This document shows positions 10,374 through 22,734 of a DNA stretch of 64,000 nt, one piece after another. The notes under the pieces were generated by a model, which did not search any database, was not told where the DNA came from, and saw nothing but the letters and a program-made list of their open reading frames with translations. Where the stretch lies: NCBI GenBank assembly GCA_946122785.1, contig CAMGYJ010000010.1, positions 27,817,608 through 27,881,607 of the forward strand. Direction: 5' to 3'. Position numbers and translations under genes: made by a program. Numbering within the stretch: position 1 is the stretch's first letter; each line of letters starts with the position of its first letter. The DNA is from Linum tenue. Lineage: Eukaryota > Streptophyta > Magnoliopsida > Malpighiales > Linaceae.

Positions 10374-11560
10374 CCATTTGGCCTTCATTTGGTCTGAACT
10401 GAAGGACCAACCAGCATCTTCATCAATGTCTAAATCATCCCTCAACTCCTTGAGAAACCAGTCCCATGAACTTCTAGACTCAACTTCAACCACTGCCCAT
10501 GCAATGGGGTACATTTGATTATTTGCATCCCTCCCAACTGCAGCAAGTAGCTCTCCTTTGCACAAACCCTTAAGAAAGCAACCATCCAAAGCGACAATCT
10601 TCCTGCATCCAGCTTTAAAACCTTTTTCCATGGCACCGAAACAGATATACATACGCTGAAACTTGGGCAGCCCCTCCGGATTGTCTTGGTTCACCATGAT
10701 ACGGACAGTTGTGTCCGAGTTAGCTCTCTTCAATTCTTCCGCATAAGTCCACAGTAGTGCGTACTCATCATTATAGCATCCTCGAGTCAAGTGCATCACT
10801 ATCTTCTTTGCACGTGAACATGTCATCCTATGCACATCATATCCCATCTCTTCTTTAATTGTCTCTCTCATGTCCTTGAGCTTCCACTGTGGATGTGCTC
10901 TTATCCTCCTATGATACTTCTTTGCAATCACAACTGGACTGCATTATTTGTTCTTGAAATGAAGTCCGCATCTATGCACATTCAGTGTTTTGATGCGAAA
11001 TGCTTCAGCCCGTTTACACCATGAAACGAACAATGTAAAAGGGCATCCCTTGTACCTACAAATCACCCTTAGCCTCGATGGATCACTTTTCTTCACCAAC
11101 ACACCTTTTATGGCAGCCAAAGCATACTTTCGAACAACCTCCTTTGCCCGAGTCATGCTAGTGAAAATCATGCCAAGCTCAAAGAATGGTGTTTCCAAAT
11201 TTAGATCAAATAGTGGAAAACGGCTTCTTCTGCGTATTGCATGATCATCAACTTCATCCTCCTCATCGTTTCCATCATAAATCCCATCATCACTAGAGCT
11301 AAAACCCTCTTGCTCATCTACTTGATCAAGTCTTCTATCAACCTCATCATCGGAATGATAAGTAACAGGAATTCCTCTATACATCTTCTCTTTTGCCCTT
11401 TTCACCTTCGATAATATCTCTTCCCTATCTGCAATATCCTCATCCGAGACCTAATCTGGGTTCAACTCAAACTCGTTGTCGGAATCTCCCTTCTCTTCTT
11501 CATCAAGATCGACTTCTTCCTCATTTCTAATGTTGCCATTAAATTGCACCTGCACGATTG
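10374..11560 (-). pseudogene. MULE (MuDR-family) transposase remnant
   Basis: The minus strand encodes an acidic N-terminal stretch, a MuDR-type DNA-binding region (GMIFTSMTRAKEVVRKYA, then VICRYKGCPFTLFVSW with a Cys, and HRCGLHF), and the start of the MULE transposase core (KIVALDGCFLKG, GELLAAVGRDANNQMYPIAW, SSWDWFLKEL). The catalytic first Asp is visible in ALDGC. The frame is broken by an in-frame TAA at about 10944-10946 and a TAG near 11450. The gene ends after SSDQMK at about 10374, losing the rest of the core. An intron boundary near 11551 is plausible. It is a dead fragment, probably the left part of duplication unit B. Confidence 0.85.
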
Positions 11561-11956
11561 GAAACAAGAAAGAACATTAACATAAAAGAAACCATTGTTA
11601 CAACCATATTTTTTTATTTAGCACCAACCATGAATCACAACTGAAAAGGCACACCTGTTCAGTACTGTGTACATTATCAATCGATGGAACCCTTTTCCCT
11701 ATTGTTAGCTGCAACAGAATCATGCATGAATCCATTGCATCCACCAAATTCATTGTTGATTCCACCATCCATATCCCATATACGTGTCCCTGAAAGAACT
11801 ATTACTTAATTTCAACTTTTGTCTTATTCAACTTAATTAGGGATTAAAATATAGGATTTTGGGTTCAACCATACCTCAAGTTGTGGGGGATATAATAACC
11901 ATAGAAAGCTTGGGAACTGATAGACAAACGGGAGTGGTGGTATTTGTTCTTCGCCG
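11561..11956. other. Upstream part of MULE remnant, unassigned
   Basis: The region contains short coding-like pieces on the minus strand that may be 5' exons of the MULE transposase (a PSIDNVHSTEQ stretch near 11660-11700). I found no firm boundary. Confidence 0.35.
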
Positions 11957-12436
11957 AATCCACCAATACTGCTTCCCAATACTGCTTCTTCGTCCAACCC
12001 AACCGATATTGCTATTTGAACTTCAAATAATGGATTTCGGGCCGTTGGAGTACGCCGCTAAAGGATGATGGAGGACGCCAGTGAAGATGGCGTCGTTGCC
12101 GGCGATGTTGTCGAGCGCGGGTTGCTCTACAGTAAAGGGAGAAGATGAAGGGATTAACCGGCGTAATCCCTTTCTAATTCAAACGAGATTTCTTTTAGTT
12201 TTTTAATTCATTTGTAATCACTTTTTAATTAAAACAGAATTTCTTAATTAGTCAGGGGTAGTTAGGTCATTTCCGACGCCAGTTAACGGTGAGAAAACGA
12301 AATTTTGAACAGAAGGGTAATTTCGTTACGACGTAATAGTACAAGAGCATCTTTGTGCAAAAAAAATAATAATAAAGGGGCACGTTTGTTACATCGCCAT
12401 AGTAGAGGGCAGAAAAGTCCAAGGCCAAGAATTGTT

Positions 12437-12672
12437 TGTTTGAGCCTGAATAGAAAGGGCCCAGTTAACCGACTTGGTTACAGACAGCAGGCCGGCTCAA
12501 ACAGATGCTAGCCCGAATCCATGGCCCAAAACGCGGCCCTTCTCCCTCCGGGTCTCCATCTTTGCCCACCCTGTAGTATAACAAATCAGACTAGGGTTTG
12601 GCAAAGCAGAGACTTCATTGTTTTCCTTCCTTCGGCAGCCGCAAGAAGAAGATTGAAGGTAAAACCCTAATC
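12437..12672 (+). promoter_or_regulatory. eL36 copy B promoter and 5' leader motifs
   Basis: The site II and telo-box layout is the same as in copy A, but the TATA-like element reads TATAACAAAT at 12577-12586 instead of TATAAAAAAT. The reverse telo-box follows at once, and the forward telo-box lies at the start of the leader intron (about 12659-12752). Confidence 0.55.
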
Positions 12673-12755
12673 CTCCTCCCCTGTCGCTTGATCGTTCAGT
12701 TTGTTCTCCGGATCCTGACTCTGCAGGCTGTGTTATTTTCTTTCTCCGGTAGGAA

Positions 12756-13719
12756 ATGGCTCCCGCTGCGAAGAGTGGATTGGCCGTCGGTCTGAACAAG
12801 GGCCACATCGTTACCAAGCGCGATTTGCCGCCCCGTCCATCCGACAGAAAAGGGGTACGTAGCCCTTTATTCTCCTACACATCTGTGTGTTTCAGTTCTG
12901 GATTTCCATCGCTGTGCAGTTTTCCATTTTCCAATGGATCCTGATGATTTTTCGTCTTTCTGCATTGTTCGATTATGTTTGGAAATAGAAAACCAGCAAG
13001 AGGGTTCATTTGGTGAGGAACCTTATCAGGGAGGTCGCTGGATTTGCTCCTTACGAGAAGAGGATCACTGAACTTTTGAAGGTCGGCAAGGACAAGAGAG
13101 CGTTGAAGCTGGCCAAGAGAAAGCTCGGAACCCACAAGAGGGCCAAGAAGAAGAGAGAGGAGATGTCCACCGCACTCCGCAAGATGAGGTTAGCCCTATT
13201 ATGTCTTTTGCCTAATTGTCCCTCGGTCTGATTTTTCTGTCCTATCGTCTGTGTAGGTTTTTAGCTAGCTAGTTAGGGTTTTGTTTGAAGAGAAGAATGA
13301 CCATCCTTTGCTGCCATTCCTTTCATAAAAAAAATTAACTTGATGAACTAATACCCTGTTTTTGTTTTTGGCATTGCGGTATATATTGATTGTCATAAGA
13401 GCAATACTAGTTAGTTTATGGTTCTTGTTTACGGACTGGAATGTAGCATATATTCTATTGTACTCACCTAATTTGTTTATAGCTAGCTCTTAGATTTTAA
13501 CAGGCATTAGAATTGTATTATTGATTGTCATAAGTTCTGAAGTTTGGTCAGTTGTTCTTCTACTCTAATTCTATCTGTATTGATGTCGAGTCATGGCTAG
13601 TACTTGTATTTACCTAGGGACTGTTGATAGTGGCTTTCATACTGGAAAGGCGGATATTGATTTCAGTTATCTTCTCTCTTGCTTATAGGTCCGGAGGAGC
13701 AGGCGAGAAGAAGAAGTGA
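12756..13719 (+). CDS. RPL36: 60S ribosomal protein eL36, copy B
   Basis: Second intact copy of the cytosolic large-subunit protein. Coding exons are 12756-12854, 12989-13188 and 13689-13719, with a leader intron at about 12659-12752. The product is 109 aa and identical to copy A; the last exon differs by a synonymous change (TCC for TCT, Ser). Intron 3 is three bases shorter. Splice sites and phases are preserved, so nothing in the reading frame separates the two genes. Any expression difference would come from the promoter or leader. Confidence 0.96.
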
Positions 13720-14368
13720 ACAGATGGATGAGCCTGCTGCGGTTTTGTCTGTGTTTTGCTTTTTAAGTTTTGAAAATGTTGTTCCAGTGAAGAATAGTTT
13801 TAGTTATATGGTTTTGATAGCCGACAGTAGAACTATGTAATGCAATGCCAGTCGGTATTTGGAGACCATGGGGATTCTTGTTCTGCAGGATGGATGAATG
13901 AATGTTGCTTTTTATGTTTTTTGCTGATGATCTATTTTGTTCCCTAGTTTTCACCTTGGATCATAAGCATCCTTGTTATCAATCTGGAGATGTTAGTGCG
14001 TGACGGTGTTCGTAAATTTGATAATGTGATGCATCTTTTTGTGGTAAGGTGACTATTGTTCTTGAGTTCAGTCCTCGAGGATTGGTTGTTGAACTCAACC
14101 ATGTGCTTGGGAATTTCAACATATATCTGGCTAACCAATTAAGCAGGAGGTATCTTTGGCGAACTTTTATTTCACAATGACGCCTTCATTAAGTGATATT
14201 ACTGATTCTGTGGCGCACAGATCTGAGATGGGAACCAGAACCACACTGTTTGAGTTGGCTCGCTCCATGTTCCTGAAGGTGCTTCACAGCTTCAAAGTTC
14301 TATGATGGAAATAGGCCATAAGCAATCAAACGAGCGTCTACCTTGAATTCAGGTTAACACATTTTCAC

Positions 14369-14921
14369 AAGGGATGGCAAAAATATCCGAAATCGTGGAC
14401 ATCCGCCCGAATTCACCCTAATCCGGTAGGGTAAAACCCGAATGCGAAGGACTTTTAGTGGGTACGGGTAAAATCCGAACCCGAATATTACGGGTAATGG
14501 GTTGACATGGTTTTCTCACTATCCAACCCGAACCCGCCCGATTATACACATTCATATGTATTTTGTTTAGAAATAATCATTATTTATCTCTAACATATTT
14601 TATATTTAGCATATAAATTTAATATTTTCATGAAATTGTGTTGTTTTAATTAATTTTCTTCAATCTAGTGAATTATTTTCGTACTTTTCATCTTACGTAA
14701 TGTGAGCATACGTGTTAATGTTAACATATTTGTTGGAGTTATAAAGAAAAATTATTACCCATGGATAGTCGTGGATACTCGAAACTCGAACGGGTATGGA
14801 CATGGTTTTGATTTTCTACACGTTTCTCATGTGGGTATAGGTATGGGTAAAACCCGAACTACTTTGGGTAGGGTAACGGATATGCATTATCCGCCCCCGA
14901 CCCGGCCTGTTGCCATCCCTA
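14369..14921. mobile_element. Non-autonomous hAT element, 553 bp (copy B)
   Basis: Same element as 2434-2986, with the same ATTTTCAC duplication at 14361-14368 and 14922-14929 and the same length. Confidence 0.9.
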
Positions 14922-14940
14922 ATTTTCACAACATAAGATA

Positions 14941-16603
14941 GGGTTAATTGCAAGGTTGGTCACTAGGTTTACTAAAAACGCTCACGTTTGGTTACTACAA
15001 ATATTTAATTTAATTTGTGGTCACTAAGATTAGTTCAATAGTTTAAATTTGGCCACTCTCCGTTAGTCTCCGTTAACTTTTGCTGATGTGGCAGTCAAAT
15101 TTTCATATTAACTATTAAGTGTGTGACGTAGCAATTAAAAAATATTACAAAAATAAAATAAAATTTTAAAAATTTCTATATCATTTCCAACTATTAAAAA
15201 ATTATAATAAACACCATTCACTGTGGGAGAAGTCCGTCGGAAAACTCGTGGGAGAAATCCGTGGGAGAAATCCGTCGACGGTAGTGAAGGAAGAAACCCT
15301 GTTGTAGCAATATGTGGAAGCTGATCGACGGCAACGAACCAAGTCCGAATCCTCATTGTAGGTTCTCCAGTTCTAGATCCAAGGTCTCGCCCGAAGCGGA
15401 AGCGGGTGGGGGAAGTAGTGGCGGCTCAAACGAATCAAGTGGCTGCCAATGAATGATCCTGTTCACCGGTTGCCACCACCCTCTCTCTAGTGGCGGATCC
15501 AGAAATTTTACATAGGATGTCATTTCTTAAAAATTAAATTAAATTAATTATTAAATAATTATTAAATAAAAAATATCTTATTTTTACGAAATACAACAAA
15601 GTACATGAAGTGTTCGTATTTTGACAAAATTGTAAAATACAATCGTTGTCTAACAACTCTCGATAAATCCTACTGGAACAAGGGGACTAGAGGAGTCCTT
15701 GATTGGATTTAATTGTTAGCTATTGAAAATAATGGGAGATAAGAAATAGCTTTTTACTATTATATTTTGATTTAAAATATAAAACAAATAATTTGTAGTC
15801 TAATGAAAAATATGTCCACTTATAGTAGCAACGGCCCAAGTTCAAATCACTTAGACTAACATTTAAATATTTTTATTTACTCATACGCAAACTACTACTT
15901 AGAGTTGGATAATCATTTTTGCAAATTTTATTGGTGTCCGGCTACCATTTAAATATTTTTTTATCGATATGTAAACTACTATCGTGAATTGAATAATCGT
16001 ATTCTCAAATTTTAGGGGTGTCCCGGGACACCCCCAAAGCTCCATGAATCCGCCACTGCCTCTCTCCTAAGGCGGTTCCACTGTACAGACCAGACTTCAG
16101 GCGATCTGGTACGTCGTCGATGAGTTTGGAGGAGTCGGTGACCACTTGCTTGGAGAGTAGCGCTGTTGGGGTGTGGTGGTGGTGGAGATCGGTACAACGC
16201 TTCACGGCGGAGGCGGCGCGAGATGCGATAATGGTGGTGGTCTGATTTCTGAAATCTTCTGAATTTAGGTTGGCAATGACTCTACTTGCATCCTATCGAT
16301 TTGATTTCATTGTGGGAGAAGTCCGCGGGCGGTGGTGATGATAAGTTTTTTTAATAGTTGGAAATTATGTGGAAAATTAAAAAGATTAATTTTTGTTTAT
16401 ATTTTTTAATAGCCACTTCACTTATTTAACGGTCAACTATGAATGTTGACTGCCACATCAGCAAAAGTTAACGGAGACTAACGGAGAGTGATCAAACTTG
16501 AACTATTGAATTAATTTTAGTGACCACGAATGGAATTAAATATTTGTAGTGACCAAACATGGATTTTGTTAGTAAATCTAGTGACCAACTATGCAATTAA
16601 CCC
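14941..16603. mobile_element. Mutator-type element with long TIRs (copy B)
   Basis: Counterpart of 3006-4656, with ACATAAGATA flanks. It is 12 bp longer, largely from an extra GTGGGAGAAATCC-type repeat near 15250. Confidence 0.9.
15488..16058. mobile_element. hAT element nested in the Mutator-type element (copy B)
   Basis: Counterpart of 3540-4111, with CCTCTCTC duplications. Its first base is T rather than C, so the terminus reads TAGTGGCGG. Confidence 0.88.
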
Positions 16604-16644
16604 ACATAAGATATGGCGCATATTTTTTTCCCCAGAAGCATCGG

Positions 16645-18235
16645 GCTTAGGATAGGGCCAGTAACCAATGGTTACTGACCTATGAGTAACTAAATATGGA
16701 CATTTAGATCTAAGTGGGTCGAGAAAATTTAGATCTAAGGGTTGTCAATTAAAGACATTTTATTTTCCCTAGTTTTCTTAATCGATTCTTATCTTCTTCG
16801 TTCTAACTCGGATTTCAATTTTTTTTTGCACAGATGGAACGAGTTCGTTGTGCTCTACAAAATGAGATCAATTTTCATTTTGAGAAACATTTTTTTACCA
16901 ACTACATACCATATGGTAACTTCTTCATTTTTAAGTCGTTTTTGAAAACGTTTGCTCAGAAGGAACGAGTTCATCATGATCTATTGGATCTATAAATTTT
17001 TTGGTGAAAAAAATACTGGATAAAAAATTACCATACTTTACCACTATGGTATGTGGGTGGTAACTTGTGGTAAACAATGACGAAAGTCGTAAATGACAGT
17101 TAGTATACTCCTACTATCATATATTCAACCTTTTTACCATATTGGTATGTTCATACCATTAGGGATGGCAATGGGGCGGGTTTGGGGCGGGTTTGCCTAA
17201 ACCATCCCCATCCCCATCTTCAAATACCCAAACCCATACCCGCCCCATACCCATGCGGGGGAATGTTTTGCAAACCCATCCCCATATCCGTGGGTTTCGG
17301 GTACCCATGGGTAATACCCATCCCCGTACATCCAACATTATTATACCAAAAACTTACAAGAAAAGTTTTAATTATAACCATAAACAAACCTATTATATCA
17401 CGAAGTCAACAAAACACGGTCATTTTCTAAATACGATTCAAAGAATATGATCCTAAAACATCCATTAATACATAATATAGACTATAATATTTTTTAAATT
17501 ATTATGCTCTAACTCTTGATATATTTACTAAGTAATAATTAACTAACATAATTTTATTGACAAGGGGGGAAGTGAAAGAGTGGAAGGAGAATTGAGGGAA
17601 ATGAATTAGGTTTTGATTAAGGTGGTTACTCAATTGCATTTCTACTATTTATTTTCTCGAGTTATCATCATCATCAATGATAGATTACAATTTAATCCAC
17701 GTATTTTTTGATATGTGAAGAAATTCTCTTGGTGGGGCGGGTATGGGTATGGGTATGGGGCGGGGGAGGCTAAAACCATACCCGCCCCATACCCATCAAA
17801 CCTTTTGCGGGTTTTACCCATACCCGCCCCATACCCGGTCAAAGCGGGGATTCCCCGCGTTGACTGGGTATGGGGCGGTCGGGTACCCGCGGCCATGGGT
17901 TTGATTGTCATCCCTACATACCATCATGGTACGCTTTTTTACCATATGGTATTAAATATGAGCAAACCATATGATAATGACTGGTAAAAAATTATTCAAT
18001 TTTTTTGTACTAAAAATATATCAAAGTGGATATCATTTTAAAGAGCACATTTAATCTGATTTATCTGTGCAAAAAATATTTAATTTCGACTTAAAACGAG
18101 AGAGAAATCGTCCGTTAAAGATTAAAGGGAAATAGATAATAGACTTTCCCAGAGAGAGAAGATACTGATGTCATGCTGATGTTGACAGGTTACTCATGAT
18201 TACTAATCATAGAATTACTGACCTGATCCGTTCCC
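16645..18235. mobile_element. Mutator-like element in the RRM gene 3' end, split by a hAT (copy B)
   Basis: Counterpart of 4698-5517, flanked by GAAGCATCGG at 16635-16644 and 18236-18245. A 757-bp hAT (17160-17916) has inserted inside it. Without that insert the lengths agree within a few bases. Confidence 0.77.
17160..17916. mobile_element. Copy-B-specific hAT element, 757 bp
   Basis: It begins TAGGGATGGCAAT and ends ATTGTCATCCCTA (12 of 13 terminal bases inverted). An 8-bp duplication CATACCAT flanks it at 17152-17159 and 17917-17924. Copy A has a single CATACCAT at the matching site and no insert, so the insertion followed the duplication. The subterminal parts are rich in GGGTATGGGT/GGGGCGGG and the middle is AT-rich. 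No transposase ORF. Confidence 0.95.
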
Positions 18236-18869
18236 GAAGCATCGGGAACGAGTATAATGTGGTGTTACATGAGTAGACAGACGAGGGACGACAACTGGTC
18301 CACCATGAACTCTGTCAAGAGCAAAGCTTATTCTCAATGGTGGACCTTGCAATGCCTGCCAAATAATGAAAAACCCAAGAAAAATATTCTCACTAATTAG
18401 GGCGATGTACAAATTGGAAGAAGAGAGCAGTAAAACATCTATAGAAGATAATAAAGAAAGGATTGAATGTTTCTTTTTCCTCACCTTCTCATCCATGGCG
18501 TCCTTGGCACTAGCGGCCTCATCTTCTTCAGTGAAACTCACGAACCCAAACCCTGTTGACCTTCCGATGTCTCTGTCATATGCAATCCTCACTGACAATC
18601 ATGGCAGATGATCCATGAGTACAGAGGAAATTGGGCAGGCACCTCTTAACACAAAAACCCCGCTAGACCACCCAGCCAGAAGTAGGCTCATGGAGGCAAT
18701 TCGTCGAACAATTGGATGAGTTACAAAGAAACATACAAAGCTACATGTGATTAACAAGGAAAAAAACGGACTTGATCAAGTGGGCATCGTCAGAAATTAC
18801 CTTTTGTCACCTCGCCGAATGAAGAGAAGGCGTCTTTGAGTGATTTCTCGTTCGCCGACCATGACAACC
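18215..18869 (-). pseudogene. RRM RNA-binding protein gene remnant (copy B)
   Basis: The three 3' exons corresponding to 5497-6151 in copy A, with RNP1 GRSTGFGFVSF, ALQGPPLRISF and VVVPRLS preserved. The exon with the NSKLFV (RNP2-like) segment is missing because the region equivalent to 7591-7905 is deleted. A targeting-peptide start (CAT at about 21111-21113 on plus) survives across the retroelement but is no longer connected. Copy B is therefore a more decayed pseudogene than copy A. Confidence 0.75.
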
Positions 18870-18952
18870 CTTGGGTCGGATTGATTACCAAACCAGAGAC
18901 TCCGTTAACCAGGAAGAACGTCACACCTTTAGGACATTAAACTAACGACAGG

Positions 18953-20308
18953 TGATAGACCGTTATTTACACATGTTTTCACCCCTGTTCTTACACCGTT
19001 TGATGTATTGATTCTCGTGTTTTAGGCCGATTTCACGCTAGGTTGTGCTTGGTTGTGATATTTCAGGTCCTAAGACGTGAATGAAGGCTTAGGAGCGAGT
19101 CTGGGGTCGATTGGACGAAGGTCGGACGCATGGCGAGGTTCCAAGGAGGCTGCACGGCCAGACCAGGGAGTCGCACGGCCGTGCAATGGAGCAAGTTGGC
19201 CGTGCGCTTTTTGCCGAGGCCACGCACGGGCAAGCCATGGAAGTCGCACGGCCGTGCAAGGTGCAATCCTGGCCGTGCGAGATGGCTGAGGTTCGACTTA
19301 ATGGTACGCCGCGTTTTGAGTCGCACGGCCAGAATGGTGATGTGCACGGCCGTGCACCCTGGCCGTGCGAGTCGGGAAATTCTGGTTTTTAAGCAGATTC
19401 CGAGCCAAACAGAAGGGGATTCGAGTTTTTGAGAGACAGAGCGATTCCTAGAGAGAGAAAGCGACGAACAAGAGCCTCCAAGTGCCTTAGATCGATCTTC
19501 AACACCATTGGAGCTTGGTTTGAGCTTGGAGAAGTGCCGATTCAACGTCCAGGAGCAGAAATCCATCTTCACAGTATGATTTCCGCGTCTGATTCTGCTT
19601 TTGCTTCTCTCTCCATGGAGTAGTTCTCCCATTCATCTGGGTATGGAGAACCCTAGTTCTGTATGTTAGGTTTGATTGTATGAACCCAAGTACTGTTTCT
19701 ATGAATTGATTATATTCGATTGAGGTTTGAATGATTGAATGGCATGAATCCTGATCAAATTCCTGTTGTTTCTGCTTTAACCTAGAATGATAATATCTGC
19801 CTAGGTTGATAGAGTATCCTTAATCGAAGGTAGTGAATTGGTGACTTTAGTCGAGGAGCCAATTCACTATTCTGTACCTGTTTTACTCTGGTAGTGGAGG
19901 TTTTGTTCTTAGGGCTTCAATCTGTTTACTCCGGTGTAGGTTAGTCGCCAGCTAGAGACTCAGATTGAGAGGGTCTGAAGACCTTTAGTCGAGACTTCAG
20001 ACTGTTTGAGAACCTTCCGCAGTATAACTATCATAGAAATTGAACTTGGTAATTATTACCCGGCTTAACTGCAGTCTAGGGGGAACCATATCCGGGTGAC
20101 CTCTCTTAACCTGAATACAACCGTTTAGTTGCTTTGTTTGCTTGTTAGTTTAGAACTTCACTAAAGTTTCATTGCTAGATAATACGAATTCACTGAGTAG
20201 TCATCACATCTAGGACCCGGGTTGACATTAAAACCCAAACCCGCTATACTACGCTTTAGGAAGTGGTTACACTTGGCCAATTTCTAGAGTGACAGTAACA
20301 GCGAGTCA
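18953..20308 (+). mobile_element. Athila-type 5' LTR (copy B)
   Basis: Same 1356-bp LTR and integration site (ACAGG before it) as the copy A solo LTR. Here it is followed directly by a primer-binding site. The 3' LTR and most of the interior are gone. Confidence 0.92.
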
Positions 20309-20720
20309 AGTTTTTGGCGCCGTTGCCGGGGACGGCTAGGTTGTTGAAGAAAAGTGATTTCTGTTACTTTAGCATTTTCATTTTTTGCATTGAGTTTTTG
20401 TTTTTCCCACTTGTGCCTTCACGGGTTTGCATTGCTTGATTGTGTGCAGCTAGTGCATGACCCGTAGCCAATCGGGAGGTTTGCTGCCGTTGAATCCTGA
20501 GATTGAGCGCACCTGCAAACAACTTCGGAGACAACAGCAAGCTAGACTGGCTGCGGTGGAGCGCCGAGACGGCCAATTGACCAGCGACTCCGAGGACGAG
20601 TACGAGATGGAAGGCGATCAGAACCCACCTCCTCAGAACCAGATCCTGGGGAACGACCAACACCCCCAGGGAGCTGGGCATCATCATCATCCACCACCAC
20701 CGGGTCCCACCCTGGAGTAC
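20309..20720 (+). pseudogene. gag: Athila-type PBS and truncated gag
   Basis: The primer-binding site TGGCGCCGTTGCCGGGGA at 20315-20332 is the form found in Athila/Tat Ty3-gypsy elements. A gag start follows at 20457 (MTRSQSGGLLPLNPEIERTC, then a Gln/Arg-rich stretch, acidic and His/Pro-rich segments). The sequence jumps at 20720/20721 into host sequence equivalent to copy A position 7906, ending gag after about 88 codons. Some codons past 20720 are not element sequence. Confidence 0.85.
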
Positions 20721-21087
20721 TATTCTCTATTTTTAATTATTTTAAAACCTAACAATTAATCTAATTACAAGCTACCCTTCATTTGTATTGATTTTATGGT
20801 TGTATGGCAAGTGTTGAAAGTATCTTTTTCAGATTTGAGTTACATCAAGAACAAATTTAAAAGTCAAATATGCGTTATTCGTGAATGATTGTCTAGTAGG
20901 ATATATCGAGACAAATTTGTTTAGCGGTGTAAACACCAAGTGTATTTAACAATTTTTTCAGAATATGAAAATACATCATGGAATTTTTTAATTTGTACGA
21001 GTTGGATATTTTCTTATTTAAGAATTATTTATTATTTATTTTATTTTTTAAGATGACACTCCTATGTATAATTCTTGGGTCCGCCAC
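20721..21087. mobile_element. Right part of the hAT-like element (copy B)
   Basis: Matches copy A 7906-8273. The left end was removed by the deletion that also took the 3' part of the Athila element. The right end retains CTTGGGTCCGCCAC. Confidence 0.6.
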
Positions 21088-21133
21088 GGGAAGTGGGACA
21101 GAGTTCTGCGCATCGTAGTCGAGCCTTAGGTAA

Positions 21134-22056
21134 GGATTTCTCTTCTCGGCCGAAAAATATAAACTTGTCTTGATTCTCTCGTTTCTCTCTCTCAATATTC
21201 AAAAGCTCTGCCTTCTCTCTAAACTGTAACTTTTCAGTCCTCTGTTTTGTGTATAGGGCTGCCGCCGGTGCCTTCAAGGTGCCGACGGTGGCCCTCCCCC
21301 TCTTTATTTCCAGTTTTTTTTATGTATTTAGCTTTCGTTCCTTTGTTTTTCTGATCTCGGTGCTTCCTTCTTGGAGCTTTTCTCTCTTCCTCTTCTCTAA
21401 AGATGGATGTTTCCTTTCCTCCTCATGTTTGATCTGCCAGATCTGAACATTGAGATGATTTTGCTTGAGACAGAGGGGGTTGGGATTCTCTCAACTAGCT
21501 TTCTCGGTTCTCGAATCTGAGCCTCCTCCTTGTTTCACCTCTATGGCTGGGTGTTTCGGAGAAGCTTATGGGAATCCTATTGTGACTCTCCCTTGGTTTC
21601 AGCTTCGGGTCACTTGAAGGCGGGGAACATTCAACATAGGGGCTCAAGATCTGTTTCTTCCTGGAGTCTTCTTCGATCAACTGTGTGCGTCTTCTGTGGG
21701 TGGTTTCGTCTCTTCAGGTTATCATTCTCTGGTGTTGCAGCTGATGATTCTGTTTTTGGGCGATCTTCCCTGGTGTTGTGGCCATGCTAAGTTGATTGAA
21801 GGCTGGGTGGTTCATCGCAGGCGGATCTTGGATCGCGGCATGGATGACCACTACGGCTGCTCATGCAATGGAAGATTGATTTTGGAATTAGGGTTTCTTG
21901 TTCAGACCATAGTCTAGTTGGTCTTTGCTTTACTTGGAGTGGTTTGGCTGTTGGGCTCTTGTCCTTATGTAGTTTGTTCCTTCCTTGGGCCTGGCCCATG
22001 TATCTGTCCACCATTGTGGAGTCTTTATTCAATGAACTCCTCCTTATTCAAAAAAA
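21134..22056 (+). mobile_element. Non-LTR retroposon (LINE-derived), copy B
   Basis: Counterpart of 8320-9244. The 19-bp duplication lies at 21115-21133 and 22057-22075, and the tail is TTATTCAAAAAA. Confidence 0.85.
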
Positions 22057-22734
22057 GTAGTCGAGCCTTAGGTAACACAATTCGTCACTGCGGCTCCGAC
22101 GCTCCCGCTTTGGCGCGTGAAAACGCGGATTCTATTCAGGTCGGGTGAAATTCGAGATTTTAATTTTTATGGAGCGCGAATTTCTTTGGATGGAGCGCGA
22201 TTTTCCATGGAACTGGTCAATTCGCCTGCCCAAGCAGGATGCTTGATTCCCCAACTGCTCTCCCACATTTTCATTTGTCGCCGTCGACATGCAGCACTCT
22301 GTTCCTCCTGATGTATTAGCAAACACAAGGCTTGAAATTGGTCCATGCCATTGAGGACTCCAAATCGAATCAAGCTCCATCGTCAAACTTCTCGCGGGTC
22401 TTTGACTCGCCGTCCGCCGTTCATGATTGGGAATTTCTGAAGTAAAAAAGTACATGCTAAGCGATGGATTATTGATGGTCGGGGCTGCGGATACTGAGGT
22501 ATGGAGGAGTGGAGTTCAAGGGTGGAGTCGATGGTCGGCCGACTGGAGAGGAATTCACGGTGACGGTTTTGGTGGTGAAAGTCGTTTCTCGACGAGTTTG
22601 GTTCCAGTCAGAGAAAGAGAGAATGAACGATGAGAATCCCAAAATGACGACATTTATTTTTATCCCTCATCTTCCTTTTTCTTCGACGGAAATCTCTTCC
22701 CTTATGGCCTTATCTATATCCTAGTTACTCGTTA

